The notes under the pieces were generated by a model. It was not told the DNA's origin. It worked only from the letters and a program-made list of their open reading frames with translations, and did not search any database. From NCBI GenBank assembly GCA_023512835.1, contig JAKCVP010000391.1:124001-188000 (forward strand): 64,000 bases of DNA, in the 5' to 3' direction. The position numbers and the translations under genes were made by a program. Position 1 is the stretch's first letter. Every line of letters starts with the position of its first letter. This document shows positions 45,456-56,407 of this stretch, in pieces. This DNA is from Taxillus chinensis (lineage: Eukaryota; Streptophyta; Magnoliopsida; Santalales; Loranthaceae).

Positions 45456-46232
45456 CTACTTGGTCTCTTCACGCAAGAAGGTAATAAGGTTGTTGCGGTC
45501 GGCGGCCTTCTTCAGACCACCAAAGGCCATCTTGGTGCCGGGGATGTACTTCTTGGGGTTCTCGAGGTACTCGAACTAGATTGACAAATTAGCGCATGCA
45601 AGAAGCTTGGAGAAACCAAGATTCAGCAGAGACGACGTACCAGGGTGTGCTCCTCCCAGGTGATGCCCTTGTTCTTGTTGGACTCGGAGTAGGCGAAGCC
45701 GTCGACCTGGCCAGTCTTGCGGCCGAAGAGGCCGTGCAAGTTGGGGCCGACCTTGTTGCCTTCGCCCTCCTTCAGGTTGTGGCACTGGGCGCAACGAGTC
45801 TTGAATACGTGTTAATGGGGTTGTGTTCGATATGAGGCGCCGCGTGTGCTAGGCAGCATGTCGCATGAGGCAATTAACGTACCTTGAAGAGACCGGCACC
45901 CTTCTTGGCATCACCTAAAGAGCACTGTCAGCAAATGATGTCCAAAGCAAAGTCAAGTCGCTATGCTAAAAGGTAGATCCCTGTCTGAGCTGAAAGGGTT
46001 ACTAGCAAGACCGCATCGACAAGCAAAGTGTCATGGCTCGCCTTGCTTCGAAGCCTACGCTTGATGGAAAGAATGCCAATGGAGTCGATGAGTTGAATCT
46101 GAATCAGGCGTACCCATGGCTTGCCTCTGACCGATGCGCGCAAGTGACCGGGTCCCGAGAAAAAAAGTTGCGGATGCAGGAGAGCTATGGCGGAGCTAAG
46201 CACTTACCGTCAGAGAAGCTGTCCTTGCCCAT
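45456..46232 (-). CDS. CYC1: Cytochrome c
   Basis: The mitochondrial electron carrier between complexes III and IV. It has 111 residues in four exons: 46232-46208, 45914-45883, 45799-45641 and 45575-45456. The 32-nt second exon adds [11 protein letters not shown]. The haem-binding CAQCH is at residues 22-26 (Cys22, Cys25, His26), followed by [14 protein letters not shown]. The axial Met is in [13 protein letters not shown]. The end [12 protein letters not shown] is typical. The first intron is 293 nt, the others 83 and 65 nt. A CCAAT box stands 163 bases upstream of the ATG. Confidence 0.97.
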
Positions 46233-47096
46233 TGTGAATTACTAGAGAGTTATTGATGCGAGAAGTAAGAAGCAGATTGTGAGGGTGTGCAGGCGAGGGT
46301 GTTGATGATGTTGAGCTGTAGAGGCAAAGGATGGAGGAAGGAGAAGAGGAAGAGAAACATGTTATTGCTTCGGCTTAACTTCTGGCTGCTTCTGATTGGT
46401 AGGGCGGCTTCAACCGTTTTTTCCCGACGCCTCTTCGTGCGTTGCTGCAAGACTATCATTTCCATCTTGCGCCCTTGCTCCATTGACTAGGTCCACTTGG
46501 CCTGTAAATTTCAAGTGCCTCGGGGCAGTCCGTTCAAGCAGACTACAGGCTGCACAGCACGACAGATGCCGTTGTGAAGCGCATCGCATAGCCATATGAC
46601 AGGACGCGCGAGCACGGCAGCGGCGAAGGCCCTTTTCTACTGGCGATGACGCAAACGAGGGCATCTGCGCCGCGACAAGAGAAATGTTGGCATCAGACAT
46701 GCTGCATGCAGGAAACGCCTCGAGATCCGCACGGCATACTGCTTGCACAGATTGCCTTTGAGCGAATCGCAGACATGCTCAGTGCACCAGCCACACTGAT
46801 GAATGAACAGTTGTATTTTGGGTATCTCGGTTCGTAAATCGTTCGCAAAGCCGATTTGCTTTCATGAACACCTCGACTTGTTCAACCAAAATGCCCCCCT
46901 ATTCGCCAAATCGAAGATGAAGCAAGTCGCCGCCGGTGGCGCTGTTCCCAGAACTATCCAAAGCCATTCGCCTACCGGTGCCCATATGTACTTTTCTTTT
47001 TCCAAAGTCGGCTCTTCTGCCGCCTGCCCGCTCCTTGATTAATATCATATGCAAAACTTGTTCCTGCTTCCTCCTCCACTGCGCTGCACACTCGCG
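46233..47096. other. Intergenic upstream of cytochrome c
   Basis: This is 864 bases holding the cytochrome c promoter with a CCAAT box, and the 3' flank of the bHLH gene. No gene seen. Confidence 0.5.
46395..46399 (-). promoter_or_regulatory. CCAAT box of cytochrome c gene
   Basis: ACCAATCAG on the minus strand, in sense orientation, 163 bases before the start codon. It fits the extended binding preference of the Hap2/3/5 (CBC) complex, a known activator of cytochrome c genes in fungi. Confidence 0.55.
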
Positions 47097-48667
47097 CTAA
47101 GCCTTCTTGTTGACCCCAAGGATCTGTCTGATTGCAGCATTGTCCCTCTGCAGCTTCTCCATGAAACGAGCAGCCTCGATGAGCATATTGCTCTTGCTGA
47201 AGCCTCCTGCACGCAGCTCGGGTACCATGCGATTTAAGTCTTCGAAGCCCTGCTTGATGAGGTTGCGCCGCTTCTGCTCTGATTGAATGTGGTTGCTTCG
47301 CTTTTGCTCCTCTGTGAGGTTTTCACGTGGTGGTTTGGATCCACTCACCGATGATCTGCGTCGCTCTCCAGACGGACTCTCAAGCGTATCCGGACTTTCG
47401 ACGTCGCCTGGCGTTGGCGCCGCAGCGCTAGCAGCAGTCGCACCAGGTGCTGTGAGGGCAACGCTGTGTCTCTTGCGAGGTTTCGTTTTGGGGGCTTGGC
47501 TGACAATGGGCCGCTCTTCATAATCCTCATCCGTTTCTCGCTTCGCTTTGCTCTTGCGCCTCTTTGCATTGCGATCACCCTCGGTGATGGGCGTCTCAAG
47601 ATCGCCGCCAGAGTCACTCGCGATTGCTGCAGAGGGTGGATTCTGCCATTGACGCTTGCGCTTTGGAGACTCTGGCGAGATAATCACGGCAGCGACGCCG
47701 CCCGTGGCTGCAGATGCAGCTTTGCGCGTGTCAATGGGCTGCAGGTTATGAGCTGCCACTGCTTGGAAAACGCGGTCGGGTAGTTCCATCTTCGGGCCAG
47801 TATATCCGTTGTTGCGGAAGGAGTCATCCGAGCCGAATTTGAGTGGCCCTGCGGGTCTAGTCATGCCCGCTTGAGGCGCAAATCTTGTGCCGTTGATGTC
47901 GGTGGTCGGCGGGCCGCTTTGTCCACTCAGACGCTGTTGATTATACTGAGAAAAGTCGCCGTTTGTCGTCCCAGTACCGTTGCCCGTAAACTGGAATGCG
48001 ATCGGAGAGAACGGCGGTACGGGACCCGAGAAGCTTCCAAGGCTGCCGGAATGGTGATGCTGCGAGCCGTGCTGGTTTATGTGCTGGGGCGGCTGTGCCA
48101 AGTGATGTCCGCCCTCCGAGAGCACACGCGCAGCGGCAAACATGGGATCTGAGGGGCTCACAACCTGCCCATAGCCATTGGATGCGGATCGCATATGTGC
48201 CTCAGGAGAGAATTGCATATGAGGGCTGTGCGTGGACATGGCCTGCGCTTGAGACTCGGTATTCATGGCCCAAGGCATGTTTTGATCACTAAATATCGCG
48301 TTCGAGTTGTTGTACTGCTCGTTCATCTGTAGATAGGCTGGGTCTACATTGTTCGGGTTATCAAAGAAACTTTGCAGAATGTCGTGCTCGTTGTGATCCA
48401 ATAGAGGCGGGCCTGTTGGAGGCTGTGAAGAGGAAGAGTTATTGCGGGTCAAGTGCGGTGAGGGCCCTGGGAAGCTGTCTACAGAGAACGGAGTCAGTGA
48501 CCGAAGAGCTAGCAATGGCTTAATAGACAGATGTAGTGCCGGCTCGAAATGGTGCTACATGGGCCGCAAGGCTGCGGGAAGTGGAGGTGGAAGTGCGCAG
48601 AGGACGTACATCCAAAAGGCGGTGCGTGTTGCGGCTGCGGAGCCTGAGCAGGCTGGTCCTCACTCAT
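47097..48667 (-). CDS. Basic helix-loop-helix transcription factor
   Basis: A 479-residue regulator. Exons are 48667-48610 and 48478-47097; the splice gives PPFGYSFPGPSPHL. The bHLH domain spans about residues 412-465: NHIQSEQKRRNLIKQGFEDL, NRMVPELRAGGFSKSNMLIE, then ARFMEKLQRDN, which may start a leucine-zipper-like extension. The His-Glu-Arg pattern in the basic region (HIQSEQKRR) predicts E-box (CANNTG) binding, close to CACGTG-type Mlx-like factors. The long N-terminus is Gln/His/Ser-rich and disordered; two basic clusters (KRKRQW and KRRKSKAKR) probably serve nuclear import. Starts inside the single large frame would skip the spliced N-terminus. Confidence 0.9.
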
Positions 48668-49725
48668 TGCGGGCAGCAGCGCCGAAGCCCGCGTTTGAGT
48701 CAAAGAAGAAGACGCCAGCGCTGAGAGCGGGAAGTAGAGGAGGAGGATGATCTTGAGACGAATTGCGCCGAGCAATGGAGGCCTCGGGCATGGTATTTTA
48801 GGTAGAGGCAGGCAGGAATGAGGGCGCAGCCAGCAGCGCGGTCTGGCCCTTTTTTCGGTTTTGCTTTGCAGGCACGAGTCTAGGTGGGATTGCAGTGCAG
48901 TGATGGTAGAAATGGTCGGAGGATAAGTGCGTGGGGCAGGATGGGGGACGAGAGCGGAGTTTGCTGTGGTGGACAGGATGGGGAAGGGAGAGGGAGGTAG
49001 AGGGAAAGGGAGATGAGAGAGTCGCGAGCAGGTGAGGAGCAAAGGGCAGTGGTGGTCAAGTCATGACACCCAGCACGCAGTGAAGGGCGCAGTCAGAGAA
49101 CCTGAGAGCAAGTTGTTGAGGTGTGCCGCTGTTGATGGGTAAGCTCCAAGGTGACTTTCCATGTCGCTAGGTCGTATGTAGCTCGACGTGGACGAGGCCT
49201 GCTCGACATGTGAAAGCTCTTGGCTCGCTTGTGATTGCCACGGGCCGACGGGGGCGGAGAGATGCTCACTGTCGTCGCTGTCTGCGCGCGACACTAGATC
49301 GGGAACTTTATCAGCATGCCAGCAACCTCATCTCCAGCGACAATCTTAACTGCCTCCTGTCCTGTCTGCCCGCGCACGCGACACCGCGCCCACCCTCTCT
49401 CTCTCTCTTCCTCTCTCCTTCTCTCCTTCTCTTCCCCCGCCCGCCTGTCGCTCGCTGCTAGGCCCGTCACGCCCGTCCAGGGTTCGCTACCATCCCTGTC
49501 CTGCGATCTCGCCCTGTCTGACGTTGATCTGGAGACACCTGAGCCAGCTGACTGCCTTGCTCAGGGCGCGCATCAGGGTGGTCTTTGCCCCTCTCAAAGC
49601 AGCCGCTCCCTCATTTCCCCGTCAACTATAGAATCCATTCGCCGTAATGCCATCCTCATCCTGCTCCTGATTCGTATCCGCTGCATTGCTCCGGAGCCTG
49701 TCGCATCCTGGCGCTTTTCCGGAAT
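48668..49725. other. Intergenic, divergent promoter region
   Basis: About 1.06 kb. A CT tract at 49393-49437 (CTCT repeats and CCTTCTCT blocks) is typical of fungal core promoters and belongs to the plus-strand gene. Nothing else seen. Confidence 0.55.
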
Positions 49726-51336
49726 ATGCCGACCACCATGTCCCGTCACCAGAGACGCAGTAAGGAGCTCGCGCCGTTGATACGCGCACTGAATCCGTAA
49801 GTCGACTGGACTCTATCCGTCTTGACGGTGCTGATGCCCTGCGTATAGGACAGCTCGCGCCTATGGGCTGGCCCTGCTGCCCATGGTCGCACCCTCTGCT
49901 GCGAACATTGTCATTGCCTTCTTACGCCGAAAAATCGGTCTTCGGGATGCTCTAACAAAAGTACGGTCCCCCAACTCCTTCTCGACCCCAACAGCATTCT
50001 CTTGACTGACTCAAGCTAGATCCGTCAGCTGGTCGCCCGCCAGCTCCTGCCCAACAAGTTCGCTGCCATTTGCGCGTACCTGGTCGGCGCCTCTAGCCTG
50101 TTGCCTCTGCCCATCCTAGCCGTTCTAAGCTGGTATCAGCGGCAGCATCCTTCTAGTCTATCTTCTTCCAGACTTCGCACTCTTTCGGCGTTGGTACGCT
50201 TCACCACCACCTTCATCGTTGGCATTCTCACCTTTCGCTACCTTAACGCGCGCGACTCCAGAGAGATCGACTTCGGCGTCGAGCAGAAAGCTACTAGTAA
50301 CTCCGGTAATCTTTGTAACTTCCGACCCCAGGATGCACTCCCGGCACGGCCAGCACCACCTAGGCCACGACTTGCAGGGCGCACGCTAGACTTGACGCTA
50401 TTCGGCGCAGTCAGAGCTGCAGATGTTGTTCTGAGCAATGCCTGGGACTATTGGAAGGCCAGCCGAAGACCCTCGAAGCTGATCGAGCGCTCTGAGCAAT
50501 TCACCTTCCCGGCCTTGTTCGCTGCCTCTTCCGCAATCGTCATGTGGAACTGGTTTTTTCAGCCCCATCGTTTGCCCAAAGCCTACAATACATGGATCTC
50601 CACAGCGGCACAAATTGACAGCCGACTCGTGGAAGCCCTCCGTCAGTGTCGCCATGGAGCTTTCGTGTACGGGAAAGAGACCGGCTACGCACCCATGCTG
50701 GGCGAGATGTGCAAAGAGCACGGATTTCCCGAGGTTTGGGGTGATCCAGCAAAGACGGTCCCCATTCCAGAAGAGTTGTATCACGCCAGCGCTGGTACGC
50801 ACACAGGCGCAAACTGCGAATACCATGCTATCAAGCGCTTTTACAGAGCATGGCAATTTTCCATGGCCATGTATCTCCCCTTGAATCTGGCGCTGCTATT
50901 GAGGAAGCCATCTGCTCAACGATCCATACGCAAGGCTTTTGTAGATGCGTCTCAGAGCTCTTCATTTTTAGGGGGTTTTATCGCGCTTTTCTACTATGGA
51001 GTCTGTCTTGGCAGGAAGCGGCTTGTCCCGAAGATTTGGGGCAAGGAAAATGTCAAATGGCAAAGCATCGATGGCGGCATTGGTGTCGCTATTGGCTGTG
51101 CTCTGTGCGGTTGGCCGATACTTATGGAAAAGGCTCCTCGCAGACAGGAAATTGCCTTTTTTGTGCTACCCAGGGCCCTCGCGACTCTGCTGCCGAGGCG
51201 TTACGATAAGGAGTATATGGGTAGAGAGGAGCTAGCTTTTGCGACCAGCGCGGCGGTCCTCCTCACCGCAGCACATTATCAACCACACAGGATACGCGGT
51301 GTATTCGGCCGCCTTACCAGCACCCTCTTTGTGTAG
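49726..51336 (+). CDS. Integral membrane protein, possibly TMEM135-like
   Basis: A 499-residue multi-pass protein in exons 49726-49796, 49849-49960 and 50020-51336. Splices give ALNPTARAYGLALLPM and ALTKIRQLVARQLLP. Hydrophobic segments occur at about 30-50 (LALLPMVAPSAANIVIAFLR), 75-97, 105-125, 190-210, 285-300, 320-340, 365-385 and near the end. A Cys/His-containing stretch (TGANCEYHAIKRFYRAWQF) and the general layout resemble fungal TMEM135 N-terminal-domain proteins linked to peroxisome or mitochondrial dynamics; this is a weak call. Two in-frame start codons lie 12 bases apart (49726 and 49738), and the second has the stronger context (ACCACCATG). Confidence 0.8.
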
Positions 51337-51838
51337 CATTATTGGGACGCCCTCAACGCTCGCTACATAAGCCTGTTAAACTGTACCATTAGTCATATGA
51401 AGCAGCATATTGAACAGCTGAGAGCTGAACGGAGCATGGTTAATGAAGAGATGCCATCACAACATGTCCAGGAGTTTCTGCTAAGCGCGGCGCCTGTTTT
51501 GCCGAAGTCAATCAGGGTACACGTGAACGGCTCCCTTCACACCAGTCAGGATGACAAAGCATGAAGTCTTCGAATACCTTGTTCATAAGGCTTTAATTGT
51601 TGTGGTACTAATAAATGCAGGTGTGCGGCAAGCAGATGGTCACGTGCAGGTCTCGAATATGTATCGTAGATTCGCATCTATCGTTTTGGCCGCAGCTCCA
51701 TTTGCAACCATCGTGCTACCCTCCACCTGTTGCAAGACCACATCACGAGCCAGCTTGCATCCAACTTTGCAAAGTCTCGATGTCGAATAAGCGCCTGCAT
51801 TGCAAGTCTAGTGTAAGCCACCCTGCCATTCTGTAAGA
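51337..51838. other. Intergenic, nothing recognised
   Basis: This is 502 bases between two plus-strand genes, without recognisable features. Confidence 0.5.
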
Positions 51839-52825
51839 ATGGAAGAAGTTCAGGCGCGCCACCGCAAAGAGCTGAAGGACCTGCAAGGCCGGATCACCGC
51901 CAAGAAGAAAAATGCCACGAAGAAAACACGCAAAGGTGTCAACGACGAATGCACGGCTCTGGAACAAGAAACCAAGGAACGCCAGAATGCTGAGATAGCT
52001 GCTTTGACTGGTGATCACTTTCCAGATGTTAATTCGAGCAGCACCACAGCCCAGGCAATACTCGATGATATCGAGCATGACCGAGGCGAGGTGGCCCAAC
52101 TAGCTGAACGAACAGAATCTTTACATCTTAACGGCAGTGACGATGAGAAAGACGAGTCATCCACCCGTCAGCCTGGGAAAAAGCAGAATCGCCAGAAAGC
52201 TCGCATGGCCAGGAGAGCTGCGGAACAGGAGGCTGTCGTTGCTCAGGCAAAGGAGGAGGCACAATGTATGCCGGACTTGAGGAAGAAGGAGCGCTTACGA
52301 TTCCTAGAGGAGTTCGAAACACGAAGCCTCGAGGAGAAGGCTATTGCTGCTAATGGCCACTGTCTATACTCTGCTGTTGCCGATCAGCTGCACCACCTTG
52401 GCTTAAGCATCCAACCTAGCACTCAGTCAGATGTCGAGCTGGATGCTCATGACGCTCAGCCGGCGTCGATGAATGACTACAAGACGATAAGATTGGCAGC
52501 TGCATCCTACATCTCAGCCAACAGCGATGACTTTGTCGCCTTTCTCGAAGAGCCTTTGGATGACTATGTTTACAAAGTCCGAGATACAGGCGAATGGGGC
52601 GGCCAACTTGAGCTTCTAGCGCTAGCCAAAACCTACAAAATCAACATCAATGTACTACAAGGCGACGGACGAGTTGAAACAATCGAAGGCTCTGGGGCGG
52701 CGAACGAGAAGAAAGACGCGTGGCTCGCATACTACAGACATGGCTTCGGATTGGGCGAGCACTACAACTCTTTACGACAAGCCATGGACAAGACAGCAAG
52801 AAAAGGAGCAGCAGCAGTTCCGTAG
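51839..52825 (+). CDS. OTU2: OTU-domain cysteine protease, Otu2/OTUD6 type
   Basis: A ubiquitin-specific protease acting on 40S-ribosome-bound ubiquitin in yeast and animals. It has 328 residues in one exon. The N-terminal helix (EEVQARHRKELKDLQGRITA, then TRKGVNDEC) is diagnostic of the OTUD6 subfamily and fixes the start. The OTU domain spans about 165-315: active-site Cys175 in ANGHCLYSAVADQL, GEWGGQLELLALA, and catalytic His308 in GLGEHYNSL. The canonical motif Asp before Gly-x-Cys is Asn172 here, and the Pro before it is Ala. An acidic Ser-rich linker and a basic KKQNRQKARMARR patch lie between. Convergent with the methyltransferase, 47 bases apart. Confidence 0.92.
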   Translation: MEEVQARHRKELKDLQGRITAKKKNATKKTRKGVNDECTALEQETKERQNAEIAALTGDHFPDVNSSSTTAQAILDDIEHDRGEVAQLAERTESLHLNGSDDEKDESSTRQPGKKQNRQKARMARRAAEQEAVVAQAKEEAQCMPDLRKKERLRFLEEFETRSLEEKAIAANGHCLYSAVADQLHHLGLSIQPSTQSDVELDAHDAQPASMNDYKTIRLAAASYISANSDDFVAFLEEPLDDYVYKVRDTGEWGGQLELLALAKTYKININVLQGDGRVETIEGSGAANEKKDAWLAYYRHGFGLGEHYNSLRQAMDKTARKGAAAVP

Positions 52826-52872
52826 GCGCTGAGTAGCTCGAAAAGCGACAATGACCCGCGATGGTCACAGTT

Positions 52873-53813
52873 TCAATTCACGTGCTTCCACACAGATAAT
52901 CGATCAACCACCGCACCATCTTGACTCTTCCCATTGGCATGAGTTCGCTCTGGTTGCAGCCGAGTGACTCGCTCGAGACCCTTACTCTCTTGTAAGATGG
53001 AAGTCGAATCAGGCCAGCCCTCGCCGGTGTAGAGCAGATCTTGACCAGGTCGATGCAAGTGGCCGAGGTAAATTTCTGGGCTCAAGCCATGGGGAGGACC
53101 TCCCGTTGAAGGTGCCTTGCTCAATGGATGCTCAAGACAGATCAGTCTCGCCTCGGCTGATTGCCGTAGAAGCTGCGAATGGCGCCGGGCCCAAGCCGGA
53201 CGCAAACCGGGACTGAGTGCACAAAGAAACTGACCAAGACAGTAAGCAAGTGTTACCGTGTCGTCTAGAGAAGCAACCAACCGTATAGTCCCATATCACG
53301 TCAAAGCCATCTTGCAGCTGGGCTGTTGTCTGCCAATCGGTGTCGAAAAAGTCGCCTGTGAGGAAACTGGCGGTGCCTACATCGGTCGAGCCTATTTGCT
53401 TACAATAGGGGGCGAATTTGGCTTCTCTAAGTCCCTCACAGACCTTGACAGCGTTCGATGAGACCTCAAGGCCGTAGGCGTCGAATCCTAGAGCAGCAAG
53501 CAGCAGAACGTCATACCCACTTCCGCAACCGGGGATGAGTGCACGTCGTCGCTGACCAGACTCATCTTTCGAGCTTGGTACTAGGCCTTGATGAATCTTG
53601 AAAAGATCCTCTAAAGCAGGGTGGAAGGTGCCTTTGTCCCAGGGAAGGAAGTCGCCCTGTTGCCAGAGTCCATCCCATTTACGATTGGCCTCGCTTCGGG
53701 TTGAGGATTCGAAGAGGCCTCGCAAACGAGCTCTAGCATCATCATGTGGCGTGGCAGCTATATGTCTCACGAATCAGCGAGCGAAACTATCTTGGTTTCT
53801 GCTACTCACTCAT
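52873..53813 (-). CDS. Thiol methyltransferase-like SAM enzyme (TPMT family)
   Basis: A 278-residue SAM-dependent methyltransferase. Exons are 53813-53810, 53757-53282 and 53229-52873. The first exon contributes only ATGA, in context GCCGCCATGA, joined to give MTATPHDDARARL. The second donor is GTTGGT, less usual but frame-preserving. Family marks are WDGLWQQGDFLPWDKG near residue 35, SAM motif I RALIPGCGSGYDVLLLAALG, and motif III region GFDVIWDYTFLCALSP. These place it with plant HOL-type halide/thiol methyltransferases and fungal homologues, which methylate thiols or halides. No toxin-cluster neighbours are seen, so a general detoxifying role is the more likely reading. The enclosed frame without exon 1 has only a GTG start. 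Confidence 0.85.
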
Positions 53814-54610
53814 GGCGGCTCCCCAAACCTGGTCTGGTCTAGGTCTCGATCCTGTTGCGAGTCGCCGACCAAGAGTGATGCCTATTCTCTCGCTAGGCGT
53901 TCAGATCTTGCACTACAGAAAGGGAAGAGCTCCTGGCCCAATTTACCGGATTATCTACTGGTCGAATGTTGGAAAGCGGTTCCAAAATGGCAAAAACCTG
54001 GGACAGAACGGTGCCAAAGCATTGCAGTGAGATAGAGACGCTGACGTCGGGCTCCACTGCCCCGCTGAGATCGGCACGTCAAAGACATTTTAGCCTGGCG
54101 TGCCTGAGCTTCCAACGGCACCGTGGTTGTCGCACCTCAGATGAGTTTCAGGCCCCACGGGTCAGCAAGGGCCTCGATTCAAATATATCATTCACCTAAG
54201 CCGAGTCAATGGTCAACTTCAGAAGCCGACCGTACGGGCTTGCACAGCCACTCCTTCAATTGACGGCGTTGTCGTTGCGCGATGCTACGTCCGCATAGCC
54301 GTGGATGATGGTTTCTTCTTCGGCACTCGGCATTGGCTTGCGTGCGATCGACGAAAGTCCCGTGAGGTCTGTTGGCTGAAGATTCTCTTCTGGGAGACGG
54401 ATCTATCCTTCCCAATGTCTAGTCATGATCCCAAGGTAAAGCCAGTCACACGCCCTCCGCCTGTCAGCCCATGGACGACACGCGCAGTCTCTCCGCCATC
54501 ATACATATCCGCTGCCGACACCCTCGTGCCTCCAGCACTTTGTCGAATTGCGGTCGCCGTCGCCTTGATTCAGCATAGCTCTCTGCCTATCTACCAGCGT
54601 AGATACCACC
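53814..54610. other. Intergenic, divergent promoter region
   Basis: This is 797 bases between the methyltransferase and the transporter genes. No feature recognised. Confidence 0.5.
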
Positions 54611-56407
54611 ATGGATGAGAAAGACTTACCGGATTTGCATACGCAGGTTGCTGTCGAGTCTCATGATGAAGAGAAGCAACTAGCCCGCAATGATTTTCAA
54701 AAGGCCGACTCGCCTGCTGGCTTCCAACCTCGTACGCCTTCGCGAAGTCATTCGCTATCAGGTGATGGTGAGTCAGAAGAGGAATACCACGCCTCGGTCA
54801 CAGAAGGCACTGATGTGGAGCGCGTCGAGAGTAAAGCGCCGTCGGTGGTGAAGATACCGTTGAAAGAGCGCAACGGGCTGTTTGCGTCAGTATCTCTTTT
54901 GTATGAGGCGGAGGAGCCCAAGCACTACCCTCGCTCCCGGAAGTGGCTTATCACGTTCTGGGTCTCGATAGCGGCGGCCGCGGCGCCCATGGGCTCCTCA
55001 ATCATACTGCCTGCCTTGAATCGCATCGCCAGCGACTTTGGCGCTACGGCCACAATCACCAACTTGTCGGTGGCGCTCTACATGCTTGCCATGTCAATAT
55101 TTCCTCTTTGGTGGTCATCTTTCAGCGAGACGTATGGAAGAAGAGGTGTATACATTGTGAGCTTTGCACTCTCGCTCCTCTTCAATGTGCTCGCTGCCAT
55201 TTCACCAAGCATTGGCATGTTCATTGCTATGCGTCTACTGTCCGGAGGCACGAGCGCCGCAGTTCAAGCTGTCGGTGCAGGTACCATTGCGGACATCTGG
55301 GACGTGCACGAGCGTGGTCGCGCCATGGGAATCTTCTATCTCGGCCCTCTATGCGGGCCACTCGTCTCACCGGTGATTGGTGGCGGTCTCACAGAAGGTC
55401 TCGGCTGGCGCTCCACACAGTATTTCCAGGCCATTTTTGCTGGCATCGTCCTTCTTGGCGTGCTCTTCTGTTTACCGGAGACCCACAAGCACCGCAAAGC
55501 TCCAGCGGTCCTGACACGCACGGCATCAAGATCCACCACTGCATCCTCAGTTGCGCAGGCAACAAAGGGCTACCTTACATTTCTCCGCAAATTCTTCTTT
55601 GATCCACTTATGATCACTCGATACCTCCGGTTTCCTGCGGTTCTGCTGACTGTATACTATGCCAGCATATCGTTTGGGTCTCTCTACTTTCTCAACATTT
55701 CTGTCGAGTCCACCTTCTCGGCATCCCCGTACGACTTCTCTGAGATTATTGTTGGTTGCCTGTACATGTTCAACTCTGTAGGGTATTTCATCTCATCCAT
55801 CCTCGGCGGGCGCTGGGTGGATGCAATCATGCATCGGGAAGCTCGGCGTGCCAATCGATATGACGCTCGCGGCAAGTTGGTGTTCATTCCGACTGATCGC
55901 ATGAAGGAGAATGTGTGGGTTGCTGCGCTCCTTATGCCGGCGTCCTTGATCTGGTATGGCTGGACAGCGCGCTACGGCGTCTATTTCCTTGCGCCCATGG
56001 CAGCAAACTTCTGCTTCGGTGTCGGGAGCATGTTGCTATTTGGAGCCGCAACGACCATGTTGACGGAAATGATGCCGCGAAATGCTAGTAACGGTGTTGC
56101 GCTGAACAATTTTGTGAGGAATATCTTTGCTTTTGTCGGCAGCTTCGTCGCAGAGCCGGCAATCAGGGGCATAGGGAACGGCTGGCTTTTTACGATCCTT
56201 GGTCTAGTCTGTCTCGTGAGTGGTATAGGCGTCATTCTGGCATTGGGAAGATTTGGTGAGCGATGGCGGCTGGAGATGGATGAGAAAGAGAGGAAAAGGG
56301 AAGAGAGAGGGATGATCCTGATTGAAATTTGTGTTGCATTTAGCGCGTCTGGCATTGTAGCAATGATGTGTCCTACGTTCATGCGTTCATATAAAGAGCA
56401 TGACTAA
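54611..56407 (+). CDS. MFS drug/polyamine transporter, DHA1 family (QDR/Dtr1-like)
   Basis: A plasma-membrane proton antiporter candidate of 598 residues, in one exon with a strong start context (ACCACCATGG). The N-terminal ~110 residues are hydrophilic and Ser/Glu-rich. Twelve membrane segments follow. The MFS motif A equivalent is SETYGRRGVYI after the second segment, RLLSGGTSAAVQAVGAGTIAD spans the fourth, and GPLCGPLVSPVIGGGLTEGLGW is motif C of the DHA1 antiporters. A cytosolic central loop separates the halves. The C-terminal half has YMFNSVGYFISSILGGRWVD and NGVALNNFVRNIFAFVGSF. Resemblance is closest to quinidine-resistance and dityrosine-transporter types; substrate cannot be inferred. 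Confidence 0.92.
   Translation: MDEKDLPDLHTQVAVESHDEEKQLARNDFQKADSPAGFQPRTPSRSHSLSGDGESEEEYHASVTEGTDVERVESKAPSVVKIPLKERNGLFASVSLLYEAEEPKHYPRSRKWLITFWVSIAAAAAPMGSSIILPALNRIASDFGATATITNLSVALYMLAMSIFPLWWSSFSETYGRRGVYIVSFALSLLFNVLAAISPSIGMFIAMRLLSGGTSAAVQAVGAGTIADIWDVHERGRAMGIFYLGPLCGPLVSPVIGGGLTEGLGWRSTQYFQAIFAGIVLLGVLFCLPETHKHRKAPAVLTRTASRSTTASSVAQATKGYLTFLRKFFFDPLMITRYLRFPAVLLTVYYASISFGSLYFLNISVESTFSASPYDFSEIIVGCLYMFNSVGYFISSILGGRWVDAIMHREARRANRYDARGKLVFIPTDRMKENVWVAALLMPASLIWYGWTARYGVYFLAPMAANFCFGVGSMLLFGAATTMLTEMMPRNASNGVALNNFVRNIFAFVGSFVAEPAIRGIGNGWLFTILGLVCLVSGIGVILALGRFGERWRLEMDEKERKREERGMILIEICVAFSASGIVAMMCPTFMRSYKEHD

Noticed and set aside
52873..53813. Toxin-cluster thiol methyltransferase role
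   Set aside because: Adjacent genes are an OTU protease and an MFS transporter only; no backbone synthase or other tailoring gene is present.
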